From Symbiodinium natans (Eukaryota > Sar > Dinophyceae > Suessiales > Symbiodiniaceae): DNA of 64,000 bases. The stretch is from the NCBI GenBank assembly GCA_905221605.1, contig CAJNDS010002097.1, positions 392,501-456,500 on the forward strand. The letters run 5' to 3'. Numbering within the stretch: the first letter of the stretch is position 1; each line of letters begins with the position of its first letter. The position numbers were made by a program, and so were the translations under genes. The notes below the pieces were generated by a model that searched no databases, was not told the DNA's origin, and saw only the letters and a list, made by a program, of their open reading frames with translations. This document shows, in pieces, positions 30,861 through 41,680 of the stretch.

Positions 30861-33800
30861 CTCGGGAAGGTAGGGTTTAGGGTTTAGGGTTTAGGGTTTA
30901 GGGTTTAGGGTTTAGGGTTTCGGGTTTAGGGTTTAGGGTTTCGGGTTTCGGGTTCCGGGTTTAGGGTTTAGGGTCTTGTGGTTTTGTGGCTCCTGGAACC
31001 TCAGGGCGTCGATTTGGGTCAAACGGGGAAGATGTCGAGGCGCGCAGCAAGCCATCCAAAGAAACAAGCGCCCTTTTCCTTGTTTCTCCCAAAAGCCCAA
31101 GGAAACGAACGTTCTTTCAGAACAGTTCTGCTAAACTGAAGAAGCCCAACATCATAAGGAAGTGTAACCCCACAAACCAAAACACTCAACCCTCAAACAC
31201 CACAAGCCAGCGTTTAGGGTTTAGGGTTTTTGGGTTTAATTAGGGGTTTGGGGTTTAGGGCTTAGGGTTTAGGGCTTAGGGTTTAGGCACACTAAACCCT
31301 AAAACCCTAAAAACCCCAAAGCCCTCAAGGGTGCAAGGGCCCATGATTCGGGGCCGAGTATGGGGGGGATTCCCCTAGAATAGGGACCCCAAGAAAGTAC
31401 CCCGAATTGAGGAAACCCCAAAGCCTAAACCCGAAACCCTAAACCCCATAAGGCACCCCCCCATTTCATGTAACTTCCCTTTGGCATGATTCTGCGCCGA
31501 GCCACACACTTTTGCAGCTCGAAGATCGTCACTGTCTGCAGGCCCAGGAGCTTCTTCCTTTCAGGGATCAGGCGTAGGGTTTAGGGTTGAGGTTCAGGGT
31601 TGAGGTTTAGGGTTCATAGGGTTCATAGGGTTTATAGGGTTTATGGGGTTTATAGGGTTTATAGGGTTTATAGGGTTTATAGGGTTTATAGGGTTTATAG
31701 GGTTTATAGGGTTTATAGGGTTTATAGGGTTTATAGGGTTTAGGCCTCTTCGGGTTCGAGGTTCCAGGTTTCGCAGGTTCTGGGAATGAGGATTTGTCAA
31801 GGGGTTTGATGAGGGTCTAGAGTTCTAGTAATTGCTTAAGAACCCCCAAAGAATAAACAAAAAAATTCCGTATAAGGGATTGTGTTTTGTTCTTTTGGGG
31901 TTCTTAAGCAAATAGTAGAGTTTAGGGCTCTCCCCCTAGCATTAAAACTTCTCCGTGATGCATTAGTTCGGCTGTTTGAACTAGGAGAAGGGGGTTATAG
32001 GATATGCAAACCCCTTACAACCTGACAACCCATAAAGCACGTGGCCAAGCAAGAAATCGTGCAAGCGCTAACATCATGCCGGTTCATGTCAACTTCATTG
32101 AGCTGTGCTTCGTTTGCATAGAGGGTTTAGGGTTTAGGGTTTAGGGTTTAGGGTTTAGGGTTCACTTTCCTGCTTTCTTGACTTGTTGTGGGGGGAGGGG
32201 GCAGTGAGGGTTGAGGGTTTAACTTGTTCGACTCTGAGCCCGATATCCACACGGCCCTGGGGTTTGGGGTTTAGGGTTTAGGGTTTGGGGTTTAGGGTTT
32301 AGGGTTTAGGGTTTGGGGTTTAGGGTTTAGGGTTTAGGGTTTAGGGTTTAGGGCTAAACTTTCGCCGAGGGTCAGCTTGGAGTCGCAGCGGAGCTCTTTC
32401 TTGTTGGCGGGGTTCAGGAGGTCCTTGTCCTTACTGCAGGGCTTCAGCGTCTTGGGGTTTGGGGTTGTTCAGAAAAACCCTAAACCCTAAACCCTAAACC
32501 CTAAACCCCAAACCCCAAACCCCAAACCCTAAACCCTAAACCCTAAACGCTAAGCTAGCAAGTTTAGGGCTTCGGCTCTAGGGTTTACAGGCTTTACGGT
32601 GCCACTCCAAAGCCTCTACCTGTCACTCTTCCGACCCAGTGCCGCGAAGCTACACCCAAGAGTAACCTGGGAGTGGGGCTTATAGGGTTTAGGGTTAAGG
32701 GTAACTAGCGGCTTCTTCGGCTTGACCCTCAACTTTAGAAGTTCTGTGCGCCTAAATCTGGGGCATTTCCGGAAAAGAACGGTGATTCGGTTTTGGGGTT
32801 TAGGGTTCATAGAGTTTAGGGTTTATAGGGTTCAGGGTTCAGGGTTCAGGGTTTAGGGTTTCGGGTTTCGCAATCCGACGGCGGGCCACTTTGCCGTAGG
32901 CCCAGATCCTTCTGACGACCTCGGGTCGGGACAGCGCGGCGTCGCCCAGGAAGTCCGCCATTTCCTTGGGGTTAGGGTTTAGGTTAGGGTTGAGGGTTGA
33001 GGGTTTAGGGTTTTCGGGTTTTAGGGTTTAGGGCTTAGGGCTAAGGGCTTGGGGTCTACGGCCAGGGAAATTACAGGGTTTGGTTGAGGGGTGGGTGTGA
33101 TGACTTAGCTAGCGGCGGACTCGCTTAATATGTACCTTATCTTCATTCGGGTTATGAATACACTCACCCTTTTTGTCATGAACAGCTTCACAACCCTATA
33201 ACCCTGTAACATTGAACCGCAACTAAAGGTCTCCCTATACAGTACGCCCCCGAATTCTCGAACCAGGGACCCCGACAAAGAACAGCACCCGCCTCTGCGC
33301 CGACATGCGCTGTATAAGCTGTAAAGAGACTTCTAGGGTTTAGGGTTTAGAGTTTAGGGTTATACTCGCTGCCGCTTTACGCGGGAATACGGTGTGGGGA
33401 GGGCACGACGTTGAGGCATGACAAACTTGCGACATCCTCTTAGGGTAGTGACATGGTCCCTTAATATGGGGGCCTTCAAAGGGGACCGCTTACATACCCT
33501 ATACAACCCAAGGGCCCATACTTCAGCACCCGTTGAAAGAGGGCAAGGGAACTTCCGGAACACATCATGGGCCCCTGAAATTACCCTCCGACATCCTCCG
33601 AAGTGGCAATGCTAGGAATTGAATCGGTGCCTGTTTTTGCTTCCCTAAACCCCAAGCCCTAAACACTTGATTCACTAGAAGGGAATAAGGGGGCCCACGC
33701 TGGGTCAGGTGGACCTCGGGTTGGAAAAAACCGACACAGGTACGGCCCCATTCCGGGTTCAGAGGGGTTGAGGGTCTGAGGTTGAGGGTTTGGGAGTCTG

Positions 33801-36800
33801 GCCGAAACCCCACCAATGATACTCAGGGAAGGAACAGCTTGAGTTCCCTCCAACTTTCGACTCGCGCCGAAATTCTTTTGGATGTTTCCCGACCTATTCC
33901 GTTTTGCCGGGGCTTGAAACTGACCGGAAACCCCTAAGCCCCGAAGCTCCTAAACGCCAGCCTAAACCCTAAACCCTAAACCCTAAACCCGAAACCCTAA
34001 ACCCTAAACCCTAAACCCAAGGAAGCCACTAAAGCCAGCCAGGGGGCAGGGGAAAGGCCCCTCGGCCGGTTTATGACCTCCCGACTGGAGTTCCGCCGTT
34101 TGGCGGTCACCTTGGGGTGCGGCCGCAGGCCGGCACTGGGAGGTTCATGGTACTTATGAACTCATTATAACTAAAACTGTACTTATGGCTGTACTTATAA
34201 CCATATTGAGGCACTTAAGGGGCTTATAAGGAGGTAAAAAGTACAGTGATAATTGTTTTTTTTGTACCATGAACCTCCAAGCACAACCTCTTGAAACCCT
34301 AAAGACCCCGAAAACAGAAAACCTTTCACCCTGAATCCACGAACTTCTGTTTCCATTCCCAAACCCTCAAACCCCCACTTAACCCTAAACCCCTCAGTTA
34401 ACTCCAAGAAAATCGCAATCTGCTTTCACACTCACGTAAGGGGTGGCGGCGGCAGAGGGGTAAGGATACAGAGCTTTAAGAAAACTACGTACACATTATC
34501 ATTACTTGAACTAGACAAACACCTGCAGGAACAGCGAGTTGCTCGCGGCTTGCGCCGCGGTTTCGTTTGTCGGCGCTCGCGCTTCACCTGCACAGGAATT
34601 CTGGATCGATGCTGTCTTTGGGCTGGGTGCAAAGTTTAGGGTTGCATCAAGCTTTACACATAAGTCCATTAATTACTGCAACAGTAGGACCCTGTGAAAA
34701 AACATTCCTGAATATGATCCTCTTAAACCCAATAAGTGAAAATACAAAATGTCCCAAGGGCCTACCTAGAACATGCACTCGCGTGCGCTCAGAGGTCCAC
34801 AAGGAGAGGCCTTGAAAGGCTCGCAAGCACTGCACTGCAAGCCTACAGGAATGACCAGCACCCTGAAAATCAAAACCCTAAACCCTAAACCCTAAACCTT
34901 AAACGCTAAACCCTAAACCCCAAACCCATGACTAAGTGTCCGGTGAAAGCAAAAAACGTGGACTCTCGGCCCTGAAGCTTTAAGCCCGTACATAGCCCTG
35001 CCTCTTCATTACCACGTTACCACTCAGAAGTCGTAGCCCAAAGCAGATCCCGCTAAAATGCAGGGTTTAGGGTTGGGGTCCTAATCCCTAAGCCCTAAGC
35101 CCTCCAACCCGGAAAAGAGGGGGTGTTTGGGTTTAGGGCTTAGGGCTTAGGGCTTCGGGTTTAGGGCTTAGGGCTTAGGGTTTAGGGTTTAGGGTGTAGG
35201 GTTTAGGGTCTGGGGTTTAGGGTTTAGGGCTTAGCGCTTAGGGTCTAGGGCTAGTGCCTCCTGCTTCGCGTGCACGGCGTTCTCGCGCTTCATGCGCATG
35301 CGCGCGGCCATCTCTTCCAGGGTTTCCGGCTGCTTGGTGTTGGTGCCGGGCTTCACCTCAGGGTTTGGTAAGGGTTTAGGGTTTAGGGTTTAGGGTTCAG
35401 GGTTTAGGGTTTAGGGTTCAGGGTTCAGGGTTCAGGGTTCAGGGTTCAGGGTTCAGGGTTTAGGGTTTAGGTTCTGCTAATTGAAGGTTCATGGGGTTTA
35501 AGGGATGAGGGGTTTTAGGGTGTTGCGGTTTTGGGGTTGGTTCGACTTCAGACTACCTCAGGGCTGTTTCTTCTGATTGAAGGTTTAGGAGCTTCAGGGA
35601 TGAGGGGGTTAAGCCTCTATTGTATATTAGTAGTTTTATTAAATAACTTTGTCCATTTTAATTAAAATTGGTTTAACGGTTTTAGGGGTTGGTTCTATTT
35701 TAAGACTACGGTTCTAAGAGCTTCATCAGGTTTGGTGTCGGCTTGGTGAGGGGCTGGCTCCGTTTGGAGAGGGAGTCCTATTCCAAAAGAGAATCTTTAA
35801 GCCCAAAGGGTCCATGTACCTGTGCGCGCCTAGGATGGTTTAGGGCTGTAGGGATTAGAGCGGAGTGTAGTGACAGTGTGGAGTAGCCCGACAAAGAACC
35901 ACAACCCGGATATGCCGCATGCCCAACAATCCTTGATTAACCGAAATCCTAAGCCATGAAAACCAAACAAACTTGAAGGTCTAGTCATTAAATGACCCCT
36001 GGGGCTCCACGTACATAAAAAATTCCTACATTGGGGTCTAAACGTCTGTAAATAAGGCCTATTTTGGGCTACTTGGAGCCTTAGGGAAAGCTTTAGGGTT
36101 TAGGTTTTAGGGTAACCCTGCAGTAAACCCTAAACCCTAAACTCTAGACCCGAAACCCTGAACCGTAAACCCTAAACCCTAAGCTACAGGGCTTGCCTCC
36201 TTCTTCACCTTCGCCTCCAACTTCGGCTCATTCTTGACCAATTCCGTCCTTTGCGGGCTCAGGTGAGCTCAGGCTAGGGTTTAGGGTTTAGGGTTTAGGG
36301 TTTAGGGCTTAGGGCTTAGGGCTTAGGGTTTAGGGTTTAGGGTTTCGGGTTTAGGGTTGAGGGTTTGGGGTTCAGGGTTCAGGGTTTAGGGTTGAGGGTT
36401 TAGGGCTGCCACTTCTGTAAATGATGTAAGGCCGTTTCGCGGAACAAGGGCCCAAAACTGTAACACAAACCACACAACGGATAGAGCTGACTGTGTATAG
36501 AAGAAGGCCCGGGGTTTAGGGTTTTAGGGCGTAGGGCGTGGGCATCAAGAAACTGAGAGCCCAATTCCCAAGGACGATAACTGCCCTACACCCTAAAGAC
36601 TACCAAAAACCCCAAGCCCTAAACCCTAAACTTCGTCCTGTGCACTATAACCCTTCAACCCCCCTAATACACGGAGGTTGTTTCGGTTTCAGGGTTTAGG
36701 GGTTAGGGTTTACTTAGGGTTTAGGGCTTAGGGCTTAGGGTTTAGGGTTTAGGGGCTCAGTCTGAAGCTTCCACCCCCATCACCCTTGGCTTTTTACCTG

Positions 36801-36850
36801 CCAAGTGGCTTTTGCACCTTGACCTTCAGCTCGGGCTTGGCGGCCATCAT
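27652..36850 (-). CDS. SWIB-domain protein gene, at least 11 exons
   Basis: Eleven minus-strand exons keep one frame across every proposed junction: 36798-36850, 36197-36257, 35258-35356, 34040-34135, 32890-32964, 32364-32429, 31506-31553, 30805-30860, 30340-30400, 28988-29044 and 27652-27729. Together they give about 250 codons: a basic N-terminal region, a SWIB domain on exons 5-7, and a Lys/Glu/Ser-rich tail. SWIB domains occur in chromatin-remodelling subunits and related nuclear or organellar proteins; the exact role here is unknown. The first exon has ATGATG, taken as the start although the frame is open upstream. The 3' end lies below 27652. Donors are GT, GC and GA; introns of about 350-1250 nt are filled with telomere repeats and introner-like elements. 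Confidence 0.8.
28258..28470. mobile_element. Family B element with internal telomere array
   Basis: It starts GTAGCCCAGCCACCATATT and ends ACTACCACTACCAAG. Where intact copies have a short T-run and GGGTTGG, this copy has about 100 bp of TTTAGGG and TTTAGGGG units (28298-28399). It lies in the intron between SWIB-gene exons 10 and 11. Confidence 0.85.
28530..28634. mobile_element. Introner-like element, family H
   Basis: It has an AATAATAATAAAG-type interior, CCCTTATGAAGAAGA, a long T-tract, a G-tract and the end GGTCTTAAGCAAACTG. The left end is partly lost. Confidence 0.6.
29098..29250. repeat. TTTAGGG array with CTAGGG variants
   Basis: About 20 units, containing runs of TTTAGGG and three consecutive GGGTCTA units. 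It lies just upstream in sense of SWIB-gene exon 10. Confidence 0.9.
29571..29717. mobile_element. Family C element with internal telomere block
   Basis: It starts GGATGGCCATGCAAACCC and ends TCCCAAGAGCATACCTAG. TGTGATCCTCTTAAACCCAA is intact, and about 55 bp of TTTAGGG units are inserted at 29636-29691. Confidence 0.8.
29870..30330. other. AT-rich island with internal repeats
   Basis: About 460 bp, strongly AT-rich, with no telomere units. The phrase AATAAACAAATAAACAA occurs at about 29967 and 30080, each followed by CCCA-CA-A-ATCA-like sequence, so it is internally repetitive. The 107-codon minus-strand frame here is a product of this composition. An organellar origin is possible but unproven. 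Confidence 0.6.
31506..32964 (-). CDS. SWIB gene exons 5-7, SWIB domain
   Basis: Exon 5 (32890-32964) reads EMADFLGDAALSRPEVVRRI then WAYGK. Exon 6 (32364-32429) reads DKDLLNPANKKELRCDSKLT. Exon 7 (31506-31553) reads KKLLGLQTVTIFELQKC. The LSRPEVV-x2-IWAY, the L-NP-NK-E-x-C-D-KL and the V-T-F-L segments are the successive conserved blocks of SWIB/MDM2-type domains, at family spacing. Junction 5/6 is GT-AG (AAA|GTGGCC, GTAAG|GAC). The 6/7 junction is less certain because GAAAG occurs at both sides. Confidence 0.82.
31614..31741. repeat. 9-bp GGGTTTATA array
   Basis: About 13 units of GGGTTTATA, a lengthened relative of the telomere unit, in the intron upstream of SWIB-gene exon 7. The minus frame gives an Asn-Pro-Ile repeat that is not a gene. 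Confidence 0.9.
31831..31914. mobile_element. Introner-like element, family H, compact copy
   Basis: ATTGCTTAAGAACCCCCAAA and TTTTGGGGTTCTTAAGCAAA are clean inverted ends 84 bp apart. Other copies are at 43137-43235, 44137-44309, 47407-47556 and 50786-50910. Confidence 0.8.
33360..33860. other. Unique interval without supported gene
   Basis: Short overlapping frames exist on both strands but none has splice-site support. It contains a phrase (CCCATA, TCAGCACCC and TTGAAAGAGGG with spacing) that resembles 53265-53310, so it may be a degraded element copy. Confidence 0.45.
34040..36850 (-). CDS. SWIB gene exons 1-4, N-terminal region
   Basis: Exon 1 encodes MMAAKPELKVKVQKPLG and ends at CTTGGCAG|GTAAAAAG. 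Exon 2 completes a serine codon and reads PQRTELVKNEPKLEAKVKKE to a GCAAGC donor. Exon 3 reads KPGTNTKQPETLEEMAARMR and ends with HAKQE before GCACTAG. Exon 4 (34040-34135) has its acceptor in the family A element ending CCTCCCAG and in phase reads CRPAAAPQGDRQTAELQSGG; its frame is supported only by phase. The region is charged and likely disordered. Upstream of each acceptor except exon 4 the sense strand carries CCCTAAA-type repeat. Confidence 0.68.
34136..34281. mobile_element. Introner, family A, forming the acceptor of SWIB-gene exon 4
   Basis: The left end CTGGGAGGTTCATGGTAC and right end GTACCATGAACCTCCAAG are inverted. On the minus strand the element ends CATGAACCTCCCAG directly before exon 4 at 34135. 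The interior keeps CCATATTGAGGCACTTAAGG and GGCTTATAAG. Confidence 0.85.
34686..34769. mobile_element. Introner-like element, family C
   Basis: GGACCCTGTGAAAAAACATT is followed by CCTGAATATGATCCTCTTAA and CCCAAGGGCCTACCTAG. It has no telomere insert, so it serves as a reference for the interior. Confidence 0.8.
35600..35690. other. Short AT-rich tract
   Basis: About 80 bp of AT-rich sequence between degenerate GGGTTT-rich blocks. No motif was recognised. Confidence 0.4.
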
Positions 36851-38764
36851 CGCACATGTGCCACAGGGGCTTTAGGGTTTAGGGTTTAGGGTTTAGGGTT
36901 TAGGGTTTACGGTTTAGGGTTTTAAGGTTTAGGGTGGCGACGGAGAGTTCTAAGCTCTGAGCCCTGCAGGGTTGGGGGGCTGAGAGGGACGTTTGGGGCT
37001 ACAGTGGTTGAAAGTGGGCTTCGAAGCTTCAGGGTTCTCGGGTTGAGCTGAGAAACTCGAAGGCTCTAGGTTTAGGGTTTTGGTGTCAAAGCCTAAGGTT
37101 TCTGAGAAGACATGGCTGCGATGAGCAGTGCTTCCGAAGCCCGGCGCCCTAAAACCCTACGCCCCAAACCCAAAACCCCAAACCCCAAACCACCGAGCCC
37201 TATCAAACCAACCCCCCCAAACCAGAAACCCGAAGGGTCCATGCACGGAGCATACGCTTGGACTCAAAGCTTCGGGTTTCGGAATTAGTGGGTTTAGGGC
37301 TTAGGGCTTAGGGTTTAGGGTTTAGGGTTTAGGGTTTAGGCAGGGTTAACTTAGGCTTCGGGTTTCGGCTCGAGGGTTGAGGTAAACCCTAAACCCTAAA
37401 CCCTAACCCTAAACCCTAAATCAACCCGAAGATAAGTCCCGAAGATTCTTTTAATTAGCCTTATCTGGGCCTTATTCACCCCACATAAAATCCTTTGGGC
37501 TTTGTTGCAAATCAGCGTCCTCTCGGCATCCTAGCTTTCACGATCGGATCGAGCCCCATAATAAGGAGGAGGGCACCTTCGCCCCCGACAACACACGTTC
37601 AGGGTAAAGCGCTTAGGGCTAACTTGGTTTAGGGTTTAGGGTTTAGGGTTTAGGGTTTAGGGTTTAGGGTTTAGGGTTTAGGGTTAACTTAGGGTGCTTA
37701 AGGGTTTCAACGTTAGAGCTTGGGGACCCCTAAGATAGACTCCCAAATCGTAGGACGCCTTATAAAAAAGGACCCAAATAAGGTACCCCTATTATCGCAA
37801 TCCTCATATCAACTCCTCAAACCCTAAACCCTAAACCCCAAACCCTAAACCCCAAACCCAAAACCCTAAACCCTACCCCAAACCCAAACCCAAATTCAAA
37901 AACCAAAAACCAGCTCCTCAGCTCACAAGCGCAGGGGGAAATCCCTTGCCTCATTGCCTCCACCGCCAGCACGCTTCCCTGTCTTGCAGGCTCTAGGTTC
38001 AAGGTTCAAGGGTTTAAGGTTCTAGGGTTCAAGGTTCAGGGTTTAGGGTTCTAGGGTTCTGGATTCTGGGTTCTGATACAGGGGTCGGAAGAATTATTAA
38101 AGAGTATTCCCTCATGGTTCCTATACAATACTCTACATACCCCCCCAAACCGTACTCTAGTTATAAAGGCCCCTACAGTAGGTTTTGAGGGTTCGCTTGA
38201 AGGCTCCTGGGCACCTTTTATACGTAGGGTAGCCGCATCCGTAATGTGAATTGAATATGTGCTTTGCCCTTCACGCCTTCCGAGCCGTATTCTCGAAGCA
38301 TCAATAAAGCATGCCTCAAGCTCTAAACCCTACACCCTAAACCCTGCTAGTTTTCTTATTGCCGACGCCTTGCTCTCTTGAACTTAGTTGCTGAGTTCAT
38401 AAGCCCCAAAAAAGTGTACACATTCAGTCAGTTATGTAGGGGATTCTAGTATCCCAAAAGTGTAAAGTGTGGTCCGTCAGCTACTAAGTGAATATTCTCA
38501 CTGACAATCGAGCGAAGCCAAGGCACGCCACCTTTGCCAGAAAAAAAAGGTCGCCTTTGTAAAGGATCTAAACCTAAGAGTAACCTAGGAATTAAAGAAG
38601 CGAACCTGTAAAAAAAGGGAATGAGGGCCTACTCTGGGTCCTAGGAATCATCCGCGATAGTCCTTAACCGACCCTAAACACCCAAAACGATTAAACGCCG
38701 AACCCTTAACCGCCTTAACCCTCAACCCTGAACCCTTAACCCTAAACCCTTAAGAAAAAGCTGC

Positions 38765-38838
38765 GGGCCCTCTTCCGGGCCTCGGGGTGTCTCAGACCTG
38801 TTTCGGCCCTGCACGGCGTCCTCCAACTGCTTTCAGTT
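38765..38838 (-). CDS. Exon-like island, unknown protein
   Basis: After CTGAAAGCAG on the minus strand the frame reads LEDAVQGRNRSETPRGPEEG. It is hydrophilic and protein-like, with a CTTAACC-rich repeat downstream in sense. No neighbours could be joined. Confidence 0.4.
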
Positions 38839-39093
38839 AGGGTTTCGGGCCTTAGGGTTCTTATGGATAGGCCCTAGGCTTTAGGGCAGTAGGGTTTTGA
38901 GCCTTTTAGGGTTGAGTAGGGTACAGCGTGTTGAGTGGGCGCAAAGCTGTTAGGGCTCAGTTTTGAAGGGTTCCTCTCAAGAGCCCATCAAACCCTAAAC
39001 CCTAAACCCGAAACCGCGAAACCTTTTAGGGCTTTAGGGTCAAGGGCCCAGGGCCAGGTTGCCCAGTAATTGAAGGGATCCCTTTGTTTTCTG

Positions 39094-39188
39094 AGGATGG
39101 CCCTTAAGAACCTCAGAAGAATATTCCTGAATATGATCCTCGTAAACCCAAAAAGGGAAAACAAAAAGTGTCCCAAGGGCCTACCGAG
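39094..39188. mobile_element. Introner-like element, family C
   Basis: GAGGATGGCCCTTAAGAACC, AATATTCCTGAATATGATCC and CCCAAGGGCCTACCGAG are present in order. It is intact at 95 bp. Confidence 0.8.
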
Positions 39189-39611
39189 TTTTTTGTGAAC
39201 CCTTAACCCTAAACCCTCAACCCTAAACCGGTTTATGCGGGAACCTCATCCTGCAAGTGGAAACAAGTGTCCCGAGCCCCCCAAACGTTACAACCCTAAA
39301 CCCTAAACCCTAAACCCCTAAACCCTAAACCCTAAACCCTAAACCCTAAACCCTAAAACAGGTGGCCTAAGTTAAGGGTTCGGGCTTCAAGGTTTAGGGT
39401 TCGGGGTTCAGGGTTTGGGGTTTAGGGCATCAAGCCTAAACCCTAAACCTTTGGCGGCAAACGCCAACCTAGGCTTCGCATCGGGGGACGATGTCGGGGA
39501 GAAGTTTAGGGTTTGGGGTTTAGGGTTCAGGGTTTAGGATTTGGGGTTCAGGTTTAGGGTTCAGGGTTTAGGGTTTGGGCTTGAGGGTTCAAGGCTTAGG
39601 GTTTAGGGCTT

Positions 39612-40081
39612 CCTGATCTTCAAGAGTCGCTGCCATCACGTGTGGTTTTCTGGATCCATGAGCTCGGGTGTGGGAGACGGCGCCCCTCAGGCTCAACGGT
39701 CTACAACGCCACCGTGTCTTCGTTCAGCTGGAGAGTGCTGACCTCCAAAACTCCCTGAACCGTAAATCAAACGGTGGCAGGGGGATAGAGGTCGTAGGAT
39801 AGACGCGGGCCGAGTGCGTTGTCCTCACTGTGTCTTTCGTTTTTTTTGCCACCCTCAGCCCAGACCTCCATGCCCGATGTGGCAGCCGGGTTGTGTTTTT
39901 GTACTTTGAGGCGCAGAGGGTTGGAATGTCTATGCATGACGCAGCAAATCTCACGACTCGGCCTTCGAGACAGCACCCTCTGCTGAGAGCCTATGAGAAA
40001 ACCAAGAAAAGCCTGATGTACATTGTTGAAACGCTACTGGGTCATTTACATGGTGCTGTACAAGATTTGAACCCAGTCTAG
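39612..40081 (+). CDS. Plus-strand gene 3' end, unknown protein
   Basis: A first open segment (39612-about 39735) reads LIFKSRCHHVWFSGSMSSGV. The second (39859-40081) follows CTTTCGTTTTTTTTGCCACCCTCAG, the most conventional polypyrimidine acceptor in the window. It reads LRAYEKTKKSLMYIVETLLG before ending at TAG. The two pieces were not joined in phase. No domain was recognised. The opposite strand is also open over part of the second exon. Confidence 0.45.
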
Positions 40082-40424
40082 AGACAGCTCACTTTAGGGT
40101 TTAGGGTTTAGGTTTAGTTCGTCCTTAGGAGCGAGGCCCATGCCGGCGACCATGAGATTTGCTCGGGCTTAGGGTTTTTTCAGGTTGAGGGACACCACAC
40201 CCACATATTCCTGGAACCCTAAAACAGCCTGCGCACCTCAGCCAGGGCAAACGATTGAAAGCCCTAAACCCCAAACCCCAAACCCTAAAGCCTAAAGCCT
40301 AAACCCAAAACCCAAAACCCTAAACCCTAACCCTAAACCCTAAACCCTGATTGACCCATGCGGCCTGGCTCTGCTGTGATCGAAGCCGCGGGGTCTGGGC
40401 AGGGGAGGGTCGTTTGAGGGCAGC

Positions 40425-40634
40425 TACTTGGAGGTCCATGGTACTTATTAACCTAATTCGGTTTAGGGTTTAGGGTTTAGGGTTTAGGGTTTGGGGTTTA
40501 GGGTTTAGGGTTTAGGGACCCATTATAAGTGTACTTATAACCACTTACAAGCCCCTTTGAGTGCCCTAATATGGTTCTAATTGGGTCAGAAGTACAGTTA
40601 ATATTTTTTTATAAGTACCATGAACCTCCAAGTA
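40425..40634. mobile_element. Family A element with internal telomere array
   Basis: The ends TACTTGGAGGTCCATGGTAC and GTACCATGAACCTCCAAGTA are intact. About 58 bp of TTTAGGG units (40460-40517) sit between ACCTAATTC and ACCCATTATAAG, inside the left arm. Confidence 0.88.
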
Positions 40635-41218
40635 GGGTTTGGGGTTGAGGGTTTTCAGGTTCTGGGTTGAAAGGGTTTGGGGTTGAGGGTTTAAGGTTCT
40701 TGGGAAAACGGGCTTTGGGGTTGATGGTTTTAAGGTTCTGTGTAAAAGGGTTTGGGGTTGCGGGTTTCAAGGATCTGGGTTAAAGGGTTTGGGGTTGAGG
40801 GCTTTAAGGATCTGGTTTGAAGGGTTTGGGGTTCAGGGCTCTAAGGTTGAGGGTTCCATGGGGGGTTGAGGGGTTGCTTAGATTCAGGGTGCCGGCGAAC
40901 CTCAAAAGTCTCCCCTGGTGCAGGGCCCCCCCCCTCCCCCCCCCTCCCAGTCCCTTCGCACCGCCCCTACACCCCCCCCTAGCACAGCTGTCTTGATTGC
41001 TCAAAACGACCCGCCCTTGCGCCACCCCGCTTCCTTAGTTGCCACACCCTCGCACCCCCTTTCCTTACCCAAAAGAACCGTAAAGCCCCAAAAAGCCCAA
41101 AAGACCCCAAGAGCCCCACCAAAAAGCCCCTTAAAAGAACGCGACCCCAGGATTTGTCCGCACCCACAATGAAAAATGCCTTTTTTTGTACTCCCCCTCC
41201 ACTTTACACCAGAAGGCC

Positions 41219-41420
41219 ACCCCCCCCCCCTCCCCCCCCCCCTCCCCCCCCCCCCTCCCCCCCCCCCCCTCCCCCCCCCCCTCCCCCCCCCCCCCCTCCC
41301 CCCCCCCCTCCCCCCCCCCCCTCCCCCCTCCCCTCCCCCCCCCCCCTCCCCCCCCCCCCCCCCCCCCTCCCCCCCCCCCTCCCCCCCCCCCCTCCCCCCC
41401 CCCCCCCCCCCCCCCCCCCC
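41219..41420. repeat. 200-bp C-tract with single T interruptions
   Basis: Runs of 8-17 C are broken by single T residues every 10-15 bp. The opposite strand is an extreme G-tract. All polyproline and polyglycine ORFs across it are artefacts. A family B element starts 17 bp later. Confidence 0.95.
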
Positions 41421-41436
41421 ACAAAACAAAGACCAG

Positions 41437-41545
41437 GTAGCCCAGTAATCATATCTCTTTCAGGGCACGCTTTTTTGGGTTGGGCATGTTATAAGGGAAC
41501 CTTGAACCCCCCAAAAAAGGAAAAGGGTACCACTGGGCTACCAAG
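41437..41545. mobile_element. Introner-like element, family B
   Basis: 109 bp from GTAGCCCAGTAATCATATC to GGTACCACTGGGCTACCAAG, with TATAAGGGAACCTTGAACCC inside. Plus-strand sequence on both sides can be joined in one short frame. Confidence 0.85.
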
Positions 41546-41612
41546 AAGAACAGACGGCCGCGAGGTTTTAAGAATAACATACGTTTTGAAGTTCTTGGTG
41601 TTTTGTCAACAG

Positions 41613-41680
41613 GAGGAGATCACCACCGATTTCGGCACACGTACGCTGTTGCAGCAAAACCACCGTAACACAAACATGAA
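41613..41680 (+). CDS. Exon-like segment, unknown protein
   Basis: TTTTGTCAACAG precedes an open frame reading EEITTDFGTRTLLQQNHRNT. It is short and the donor is unclear. Confidence 0.4.

Noticed and set aside
31594-31800. Asn-Pro-Ile repeat protein
   Set aside because: Translation of the GGGTTTATA array only.
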